Positions 55,615 through 64,000 of a stretch of 64,000 bases of DNA are shown piece after piece. The position numbers were made by a program, and so were the translations under genes. The notes under the pieces were generated by a model. It saw only the letters and a list, made by a program, of their open reading frames with translations. It did no database searches and had not been told where the DNA came from. The number at the start of each line of letters is the position of its first letter. Positions within the stretch are counted from its first letter, which is position 1. This DNA is from Panax quinquefolius (Eukaryota; Streptophyta; Magnoliopsida; Apiales; Araliaceae), in assembly GCA_020205615.1 (NCBI GenBank), contig CM035160.1:123843605-123907604 (forward strand), in the 5' to 3' direction.

Positions 55615-58600
55615 TATAGCGCCCCCAAATCCGGGTATCTTCCAACCCGACATATGGTGCTATACTGTACAAACATTCATACATTCATTCAATTGAAAAG
55701 TCTCAAAGAACGAACATAACTTCTATATATTTAAAGTAGTATTTACATTTCCCAAGTTCTATACCCATTACAAAGGTTCTTTGTCGTAATATCAATTACA
55801 TTACAACAATAGACCTATACTATTACAAGACAGCTTAACAATCTGCCTTAGCTTTTCCTTTATCCTTTTTCGATCCTTCGGGATGCTCACTTTCGTGGCT
55901 GCGTTCATATGGTTCAAGCAAGAGTGAGCATAACTAGCTTCAATGAGTATAACAATTCAATATCAACATGATTGACACATACCAGAATCGTATATCTTCA
56001 ATAAGCGAACAATAGTTATGAAGTACTATTGATAATACCAAATAGCATTTCATTCTTTCAAAATGTTTTACAATAATAACAATATTTGGTAAAACATTTA
56101 CTCCGGTCAAAGAGCCCGAGTATTCATTCTTTATTGGAAAAGAGCAACCCGGACTAAGTCCGTAAGCCCGGTATTACTTACGAGCACTTCTAAGTGATCA
56201 GCCTATTGTACTCTATGTTGATCAACACTACATCCATTAAACGTATGCACGTTTAAGCATTTGGCAACCTCACGTGCCTGTCGTTTTACCGACAAAACAT
56301 TTGTTTAACATTTCAGTCTTCTTTTGAAAACCATATCTAGTAGTTGACAAAAGATAACAACATTTAATAATAGATGAGTATATTATCAATATCCACGCAA
56401 TATATCAAGTCTAGCCAAAGGAATTGGCTTTAACTTCAACATACCTCAATTCATGCGAAAGAATACATGAAATTCAAAAACTTGTTCAGATTAAACTGAG
56501 ACAAAGGTTAGAATACTTGCATTTAGCGTCTTCTACGGTATATTTACTTTATGTTCAAGTCTTTCAAGTCTTTACAATGCATGATTACATAATGCCTTAC
56601 ATTAGGTCACATATAATCAAATATGTATATGACTATATCTTACCCTTCATCTCATTCTAATTGTGAATTAGATTTAGTTACTATTTGTTCTGATTTATCA
56701 TTATCCTTGCATTTATATTCGACTAGGTTATCTCAACATTTATACAACATCCTTAAGGTTTAACAAAGTTTAAACAATATTCCATTTCACGCCTTAGGTG
56801 GTGTTTACTTTTAAATCAATTAACTTTCTTTTCTTTGTAATTAAAACATTCATCACTATCATTGTTACGAGGCCTGAAATATGCAGCCCCGACTTTTATA
56901 CTTACATCTCACGCTGTGGCGCGAGCTTATAGTAGCATTGTCCTGGACTTGGCGTTGCGGCACGAGTCCTTACTTGGTGGGCGTGCTGATGCTGCGCTCG
57001 CGATGTGCTCGGACAACATTACAGCGGCTGTGCGTGACCATTTTGGCCTAGGGTTGAGTGCGCAGGCGCCAACTCATGCACTGAAAAAAAAATTCATCCT
57101 TGAATTTTTGTGAACTTCCTGGACGCATAACTTCTTCGTTATAAAGTCCGAATTGGCTCATTCAAAGCCTACGGTTCAAAATTATATGTAATCTATGTGT
57201 TCATGCAAGAATTTTATCTATTTGACTTTGTTTGATAAAAATTTACCTATTGGTTCATTTTTTAATGAAAACGGTAAACGTTCGTGAACGTTCAACGCTC
57301 GTTTCTTCGTTCTAAGTCAGAATTCGGTCATTTTCGAGCCCGCAACTCTTAAATGCAAAATATGACTTGTCTCCATCGGAAAACTTTGGTTCCGAGTTCA
57401 AACACAAAATTTGACCTCCATTCCGAGAAATTTATAAATTAGACGATTATCGTCCAATCGTGCAATTTTCGGCAAATCTTAATTCTTATGATTTGTTCAA
57501 CATTACAAATGAATTCCATTCATCATGTGAACATCTCAACATACTTATTACAACAACTTATATTCATTGTTGGATTTTAGACTTATTCTTCATGAGCTTA
57601 TAACTTGTCAAATTATAAACTACTTAAGATTTTATTGTTCATGATTTATGACAATTAAAGTTTATTAATCATCATACTTTATATGTTCTTAACATATAAT
57701 TTTACTTATGTATACATGATACATATGATCATCTAAGTTCTTTTACATCCATATCACTTCTCTTAATAAACTCATTACAAGTTCATAATACTTTCACATA
57801 AGTTTATAACTTATGCTAGCTTAAATGACTTATTACCAACTTATGTGGCTTAAGTTCATTACTTACACATTCTTCTTACTTCTTAACATTCATGTTCCTT
57901 AATACATCTTTTCTTATCAACCTATCATGAATAGAGATAGAAGATAATTTAAAGAAGAAGTCTTACTTTTTGAAGTCTTTGTAAAGTAGCCTTCTTCTTC
58001 TTCTTAAAAATGAAAGTAACTTATTGTAGCTTATTCTCTCTAACACTTAAGCACTTTGTAATATGCTAGATTGTTTGAACAAGTATTAAATGGCTAGCAA
58101 GGCTTCTTTATTTATAGAAATTGCAAAGCTAGGGTAGTTTAGTCATTAATTCACCCCACCTCCTTAAGCCAACTCCTTACTATTCATTACTTACTAATCA
58201 TAACTCTTATCCTTTGCTTGGCCATTACTTCTATTACTTGGTCATTACATTAACTTGGTCATTACTTTAACATGGTCAACATACTTACCATATTAATATG
58301 GTTTACCCCATGGGTCATTACAACTCATAGATTCTAGCTTGGGCTAGGATTAAATAAATCCTTGGGCTTTGCATTAACACACACTAGTTGGTTCATTAAT
58401 TAATAATTGGGCCTTAACATTTTTATTCACTTGGACTTGTACCAATTGTTAACAAATCTTCCAATCCATTAATATTACTTAATACATATACATCTAGTTT
58501 ATGTATCACTTTCATATTCTAATTCATATAGAAATTATATACGATATTTCATTCTTCATACCAACTCATATAATACTTCGTATTATACTCGTTTTCATTA

Positions 58601-59017
58601 CCTTTGTACAATACTAAAGTATTATACAATTATTACTTATTCATTACTACTTCGCCTTCCTTAATGTTTATAAATTAAGTCCGCAAGCGAAATATTACAT
58701 TTTCCATAACTAGATTTTTATTAGATAATCCATCTTACCTTGTCATTCTATCATTACGTATTTCTCGAAAATTCAAAAATAAATCCCGAGCAAATACTGA
58801 TGAATAGTGTTTTTTAGAAAATTTCTTAGAAAACTTTTATTTTCGTCTTGGAAATTCAAACACTTTAATTCATTCACGTAGCTAAAATACTACGACATTC
58901 TAACATCAATAGGTTATATAATGACAACCATCTTGATAACACATATAATAGAATTTTATTATTATTTTATTTAATAAATTCATTTTACAATAAGATCTAA
59001 ATTTCTCGGTCGTTAAA
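55615..59017 (-). repeat. Right LTR of C (3403 bases), 5' LTR of C1
   Basis: It runs TATAGCGCCCCC to GGTCGTTAAA; the terminal CA is mutated to AA. It is nearly identical to the middle LTR except for the patch at 56865-57090. GTGTC follows at 59018-59022. TATA box near 58108-58117. Confidence 0.92.
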
Positions 59018-59361
59018 GTGTCCCCCATACGCCGACGAATGGCACTCATGTAGTATACTATGTACCTCGCTGTAAGGTACACACCTTCTGATCGTCTTGT
59101 CGGCGCATTGTTTGAATAAGTATGGCTCATCCCACATATACCACTTGACGTCATGAAGGAACTTATTCTTTTGTTATCTTGTAAGATCAAGGGGAGCATG
59201 TTGCTCACTAAATAGTTCGCGAAGTTCGCGTACCATGGAAATTCTGCATTTATCCCAAATAATTGCTCATCCGGGAATGACTCGTTTATGACGCCCTTGT
59301 TCTCTTCTTGTGTAACCGGATTGTCCAGCCTAGAAAAATGATCAGCGACTTGATTCTTCAT
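59018..59361 (-). pseudogene. RNase H end and integrase N-terminus of Athila A1
   Basis: The frame has QVADHFSRLDNP, SFPDEQLFGINAEFPWYANF and ANYLVSNMLP, the usual Athila bridge from RNase H to integrase. The first His/Cys pair of the zinc finger follows in shifted frames. It is cut at 59018 by C. The other side (34654 leftward) continues with [11 protein letters not shown]. Confidence 0.88.
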
Positions 59362-60101
59362 CCCCTTTCTAGATCAAACTCTTGAAGAAGGAGATTCCAC
59401 TGGATAAGGCACAATTTATCATCTTTCTTCTCAATTAGATACCGAATAGCCGAATGGTCCGTGTAAACTATCACCTTAGTGCCAATCAAGTATGCCCAAA
59501 ATTTGTCAAACACATATACCACTACAAGCAGTTCCTTCTCCGTAATTGTATAATTCATTTGAGTCTCCGTGAGTGTCTTGCTTGCATAATAAATGGCGTG
59601 AAATACCTTATCTCGGCATTGTCCCAAAATAGCCCCAACTGCATTGTCGCTTGCATCACACATCAGCTCGAAATGTATATTCCAATCTGGTGCGATGATA
59701 ACTGGGGCTGTAGTTAACTTCTTCTTCAACAACTCGAAAGCCGACTTACATTCTTCATCAAAAATAAACACAGAGTCCTTCTCTAAAAGACTGCACAATG
59801 GTTTTGCAATTTTAGAGAAGTCCTTTATGAATCTTCTGTAGAACCCAACATGTCCCAGAAAACTTTTGATTCCTTTTACTGAGGTCGGTGGAGGCAGTTT
59901 CTCGATCGTGTCCAACTTAGCCTTGTCAACGTCTAGTCCTAGAGCCGATACCTTGTGGCCTAAAATTATGCCCTCCTCAACCATGAAGTGGCATTTTTCC
60001 CAGTTAAGTACAAGGTTTGTATCTTCACATCGCTGTAACACCATTACTAAATTCCCAAGACATGTATAAAAATTGTCTCCATTTACAGAAAAGTCATCCA
60101 T
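59358..60101 (-). pseudogene. RT C-terminal half and RNase H of Athila A1
   Basis: A 247-codon open block starts at MDDFSV, the catalytic Asp pair of RT. It continues [40 protein letters not shown] and [10 protein letters not shown]. RNase H follows with [14 protein letters not shown] (first Asp), [17 protein letters not shown] (Glu) and [20 protein letters not shown] (Asp), so all RNase H acids are present. A frameshift just upstream separates it from the rest of RT. Confidence 0.92.
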
Positions 60102-60594
60102 GAAGACTTTTCACGTTTTTCTCTACCATATCGGAGAAAATTGTCATCATACACCGTTAGAAGGTAGTCGGTGCATTACATAACCCGAATGACATTCTCC
60201 TGAATGCGAACGTGCCATAAGGGCACGTAAATGTAGTCTTCTCTTGAACCTCAAGAGTGATGGAAATCTTGTTATAGCCCGAGTACCCATCCAATAGACA
60301 GTAAAAGTCGTGACCTGCCAATCTGTCCAACATTTGGTCGATAAAGGGTAGGGGAAAATGATATTTTCAGGTTGCCTTATTCAACTTCCTATAATCGATG
60401 CACACCCTCCAACCTGTTACTATTATTGTCGGTATTAACTCGTTATCTTCATTTTGTACCACATTCATTCCCCCCTTCTTCGGCACACAATGAACCGGAC
60501 TAACCCACTTACTGTCAGAGATCGGGTAGATGATTCCAGCATCCAATAATTTCAGAATTTCATTCTTTACTACTTCCTTCATAATTGGGTTAAG
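60102..60594 (-). pseudogene. RT N-terminal half of Athila A1
   Basis: The block 60367-60582 has MKEVVKNEILKLLDAGIIYP, SDSKWVSPVHCVPKKGGM and WRVCIDYRKLNKAT, where it meets a stop. The following part (60102-60366) reads in other frames and includes LAGHDFYCLLDGYSGY-like and FGLCNAPTTF-like regions. A TGA stop near 60594 divides it from the gag-protease frame. Confidence 0.88.
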
Positions 60595-62031
60595 TCATCG
60601 TTGTTGCTCCACCGTTGGTTTTGCGTCATCTTCCATCAGAATCTTGTGCATGCAAAACGAAGGGCTGATTCCCTTGATATCCACGATCGTCCACCCTATC
60701 GCTGCTTTATGTTCCGTAAGCACCCTCAACAACTTCTCTTCCTGCAAATCGTAAAGTGCAACAAAAATAATTACAGGTAAAAAATTTGAATTGCCTAAAT
60801 ATGCATACCTGAGATGTTTAGGGAGTGGCTTGAGTTCCAGAGTTGGTGGCTCCTCCAATGATGGTCTCAATTTTCTCGTGGCTATCTCCTCCGTGTGTAG
60901 TAGTTCAAATGGTGTTTTGAATCGGCTTACTCGTGGCAATGACTCTAACATCTGTAAGTAGTCCATAAATTCTGGGTCATCGAACTCTTCATCCCCTAAT
61001 AATGTTGTCTCTAAAAGATCGTTGCTCAGACTCTTTCCCATGTCTTCGTTTACTAATTGATCAATGATTTCCATCTGAAAACACTCTTCTTCATCCGCGG
61101 GAAATTTTATGCCTTTGAAAATGTTAAACTTAACTTCTTGATCTTGGACCCTCATCATTAGTTCACCTTTGTGTACGTCGATGAGTGTCCTACCCGTCGC
61201 CAAGAAAGGTCTCCCTAAGATAATCGAGATGTTCTTATCCTTCCCAAAATCTAGAATAATAAAATCCGTGGGGAATATAAACTTATCAACCTTGACCAAT
61301 ATGTCTTCCACAATGCCTCTCGGATACGTGACTGACCTATCCGCCAACTGTAATGAGATGTTCGTAGGCTTTGGAGCTGGCAAAGCCAATTCTGTGTAAA
61401 GTGATAACGACATAAGGTTCACACTCGCTCCTAAATCACATAAGCATTTATTGAAAGTCGTATTCCCGATCGTGCATGGAATGGTGAAACTCCCCAGATC
61501 TTTCAACTTGGGTGGCAACTTTCGCTGTAAAACCGCGTTACACTCCTCTGTTAGTGCCATTGTCTCGAAATCTTCTAACTTCTTCTTTCTGGACGTAATC
61601 CCTTTCATGAATTTTGCATAACTCGGCATTTGCTCTAGAGCTTCCTCGAACGGGATGTTGATCTGCAATTTCTTAAATACTTCCAAGAATTTTGCAAATT
61701 GCTTGTCTAATTTCTCCTTTTGAACTCTTTGCTGAAACGGTTGTGACGAATACACAACTGGCTTGTCATCAAACGTTGTTTTCTCAAATTGCGTGTTCTC
61801 ACCCTGTTTTTCTGCAACCACTATGTTGTCATTACTCTTATCATCAGAGACAACTGAATTTTCTGCATCTTTTCCAACCATCTGTTTTCCACTCCTCAAG
61901 GTGACTGCCTGACACTGTTCATGATTTCCCTTTGGATTTTTTTCGGTGTCACTCGGTAGGGTCCCTTGTGGTCTGTTGTTCAATGCTAAAGCAATTTGTC
62001 CCATCTGGTTTTCTAAATTCTTGATGTCCAT
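60595..62031 (-). pseudogene. Gag C-terminus and protease of Athila A1, 478-codon open stretch
   Basis: The longest open frame in the window. It starts at ATG 62029-62031 (MDIKNLENQMGQIALALNNR), then GNHEQCQAVTLRSGKQ (residues 35-50), a spacer rich in Asp/Glu/Lys, EALEQMPSYAKFMKGI, LGSFTIPCTIGN, the protease motif CDLGASVNLMSLS (198-210) and ILGRPFLATGRTLIDVHKGE (271-290). The C-terminal part leads to RT (LLRVLTEHKAAIGWTI). The active site reads DLGA rather than DT/SGA, which is usual for Athila proteases from memory, so it is not by itself damage. Since Gag lies upstream in the same frame with stops, this is part of one polyprotein. Confidence 0.9.
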
Positions 62032-63223
62032 TTATTGTGATTTCATTGCCATTGCTTAATTCTTCATAGCTACCTCATTACTCATTATATACTTTGATAT
62101 CAATTCCTCTAAATCCAATTTCCTCTCTTGACGTTGAACTGGTTGTTGTTGATTCTGAAACCCTGGGGGATACGATGGTCGTGGAGCTTGCTGATTCTGA
62201 TTATTATTCCACGACTGATTCAGATTATTCCTATTCCCCTGATTATATGCATTCTGAGGAATTCTATTGTAGCTAGTCATGAATTATACCGACTCTGGGT
62301 TGATTGCGCATTGATCCATCAAATATTCCCCTACGCACAACTCACATATAATTGCAACTGTCTGCGTCTGTCCCCCTGACCACACGTCGAACTTCTTAGA
62401 GAGTGCTGAAATCTGTGTCGTTATTGCCGTCACTCCATCTACCTCTAACACTCCAGCGACCGTAGGTTGTGTCATTCTTGTCGTGGGCCAATGATAATTA
62501 TTACCAGCCATCGTCTCTATCAACTGGTATGCCTCCTCATAAGTCTTAGCAATAAACGCTCCCCCCGATGCCGCATCAATACTCGTTCTGAGATTCCTAT
62601 GTAGTCCGTTGTATAATGTATTCATCTACAACCACTTGGGCAGTCTGTGATGTGGGCATTTTCTGAGAAATTCTTTGTATCTCTCCCACGCCTCGTACAG
62701 TGACTCCCCATGTTGCTGATCAAACATGGTAATCTTGTTGCTTATCTTTGCAGTTTTCGCCGGCGGGAAGAATTTTGCTAAGAATTTGTAAGCTAGATCA
62801 TCCCACGTCGTTATCGAACCCGCTGGTGAATGGGAACAAGAAAAGTCTAACTGCCTCATCCGACACCCCATTATTCTTGAAAGTGTGTCATATTTCCAGA
62901 AAACTGATTAAATTCTCGTTAGGATCGTCATTTTCCATTCCCCCAAACTGCACTGAATTCTACATCATTTGAATTGTCCCAGGCTTGATTTCGAAAGTAT
63001 TCGCAGCTATTGCAGGCCTGGTGATACTCGACTGCAGCTCAGTAACCTTAGGTGTTGCAAAATCTCTCAACGCTTTCTGGTCTTCGGCAGCCATTTCTTC
63101 TTCCTTATCAGAGTTTTCAAATTCGCCCCTTGTTTCCTTGATCCACTTACTTAACCTCTAAAACCTTCTCTCAATGTCGTCCTCAAAAGGAAGAAAGTCT
63201 GGATTTTTGGATCGAGTTTGCAT
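62032..63223 (-). pseudogene. gag of Athila A1
   Basis: ATG at 63221-63223 begins MQTRSKNPDFLPFEDDIERR; TAG follows after 21 codons. More stops lie near 62960 and 62890. The capsid core is readable as GSITTWDDLAYKFLAKFFPP and TMFDQQHGESLYEAWERYKE (62626-62871), with a deletion just before it. NGLHRNLRTSIDAASGGAFI and CELCVGEYLMDQC (62284-62625) follow. The latter aligns with the knuckle of D, but its His is Tyr. A Gln/Asn/Pro-rich stretch closes it (62056-62280). The order is normal for Athila Gag. Confidence 0.88.
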
Positions 63224-63334
63224 AAACCAATGTCAAATACCTGAAATATGAAGAACAAAACAAAACAAAAAGTGTTTAAGTAAAACTGGACTAATTAAAC
63301 TGATATTGCAAAAATAATAAAATCTGTACTAAAG

Positions 63335-63352
63335 TCCCCGGCACCGGCGCCA
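63335..63352 (-). promoter_or_regulatory. Primer binding site of A1 (tRNA-Asp type)
   Basis: The minus strand reads TGGCGCCGGTGCCGGGGA, six bases from the LTR. It differs from that of D at one base. Confidence 0.88.
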
Positions 63353-63358
63353 AAAACT

Positions 63359-64000
63359 TGTTGGGTAAATTCTAATTACGCACAACACGCAAGTATATGT
63401 GGTCAACAAGTAATATAATAGTAAGTAAAGTATCGTTCCCTCAGAGATTTACCAACAAATTAACCTCACAACTACCAATCTTCTATTAATCCAAATTTTA
63501 TTAAACTAATCAATTTCCAGTTTATATTGAAAATATTAAAATTATTAAAAATCAACTAAATACCAACAAACCCTAAAACAGAATTTTTAAACAAATATTA
63601 GAGAATTAGGCTTGTAACTTCACTCTAAGCATCCCTCTGATTATTATTCCCTTATTCCAATTTAATTCACTATCTCAGTTTATTAATCAAGAACACATTA
63701 ATAGTATTAACCACCTCTCGATGTATTAACACCGTATTAACCCAAATCCACAATGAAGATAGAATTAAGTCAAACACTTTAATCAATCAATTCACTATAT
63801 CTCTATATGAATTCTAATTAAATAAGGTTTAAGTTCAAGTTCTCTTCGTGATTACATGCGATGTTAAGCATATCTCTACCTTAACAATAATCAAAAACCT
63901 GCTATTCACAAAATTCATGACACATGCTATATTAACTACGTCTAGATTTATATTTCATCTCTCGAATTCATACAAATCCACATAAAATTATTGATCAAGC
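63359..64000 (-). repeat. 5' LTR of Athila A1, first 642 bases in window
   Basis: It starts TGTTGGGTAAATTC and is closely similar to 13276-13917 with scattered substitutions. It continues beyond the window; about 890 bases should follow. Confidence 0.92.

Larger units (their letters stand above)
34655..59017 (-). mobile_element. Three-LTR chromovirus array C (C0 + C1), holding F
   Basis: In plus-strand order: LTR fragment (34655-35051), protease, gag, leader ORF and PBS of C0, complete LTR (37679-41085), complete internal region of C1 interrupted by F, and complete LTR (55615-59017). All parts are in minus orientation. Only the outer ends carry the GTGTC duplication, so the array is one insertion that later gained an extra LTR-plus-internal unit. 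The lineage is a Tekay/Del-like chromovirus: tRNA-Met-type PBS, FIDD RT, integrase ending in a chromodomain, and LTRs of 3.4 kb. Confidence 0.9.
13276..64000 (-). mobile_element. Athila-type Ty3 element A1, host of nested insertions D/E and C/F
   Basis: On the minus strand the order is 5' LTR (63359-64000, cut by window end), tRNA-Asp-type PBS, gag, protease, RT, RNase H, integrase, an env-position ORF, spacer, polypurine tract, 3' LTR. Athila identity rests on the GNHEQCQAVTLRSGKQ and CDLGASVNLM motifs, the PBS, AAGTTTGGGGG polypurine tracts and the extra 3' ORF. The two LTRs match over their shared ~640 bases, with scattered differences. Removing D and C restores a continuous element of about 11 kb inside the window. 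Confidence 0.9.

Noticed and set aside
59454..59841. Plus-strand frames opposite A1 RT and RNase H
   Set aside because: They are the complement of well-conserved RT/RNase H motifs and have no recognisable content.

Overview
This window is plant nuclear DNA, AT-rich and apparently made up entirely of retrotransposons. I found no host gene, rRNA, tRNA, CRISPR array or bacterial feature. Every recognisable coding segment belongs to an LTR retrotransposon of a typical plant lineage: Ty3 chromoviruses with a C-terminal chromodomain (Tekay/Del-like), Athila-type Ty3 elements, and one Ty1/copia element. This is what heterochromatin or pericentromere of a large plant genome looks like. The species cannot be named from the sequence.

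Layout. (1) 1-4010: minus-strand chromovirus fragment G (LTR piece, integrase/chromodomain, RNase H, RT). (2) 4011-6587: plus-strand copy B0 of the same family (truncated LTR, PBS, first 22 gag codons). (3) 6588-13275: plus-strand copy B1 (complete 5' LTR, PBS, decayed gag-pol), cut within integrase. (4) 13276 to past 64000: minus-strand Athila element A1, inserted in B1. Its parts are the 3' LTR (13276-14805), an env-position ORF (15976-17067), integrase (18061-18170, 33616-34654, 59018-59361), RT/RNase H (59358-60590), gag-protease (60595-63223), PBS, and the start of the 5' LTR (63359-64000). (5) D, 18171-33615, plus strand: a non-autonomous Athila derivative coding only for a gag-derived protein, inserted at the integrase C-terminus of A1. 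(6) E, 23642-33086, minus strand: a copia element inserted in the right LTR of D. (7) C, 34655-59017, minus strand: a three-LTR chromovirus array inserted in the integrase zinc finger of A1. (8) F, 43839-52764, minus strand: a chromovirus of the G/B family inserted in the RT of C.

Four insertions (D, E, C, F) have matching 5-bp target-site duplications at both ends: GCATC, AGAAC, GTGTC and AATGT. When C is removed, the A1 integrase reading frame rejoins across about 24 kb. The relative order is therefore readable: B1, then A1, then D and C, then E in D and F in C.

All coding regions carry stops, frameshifts or deletions, so none of the copies looks autonomous. Points that go beyond routine annotation are: an extra coiled-coil-like ORF between PBS and gag in C; the three-LTR structure of C with shared nonsense codons; the gag-only element D; repeated polypurine tracts in A1 and D; tandem hairpins and tandem repeats in the chromovirus LTRs; and GC-rich hairpin islands in three separate element types.
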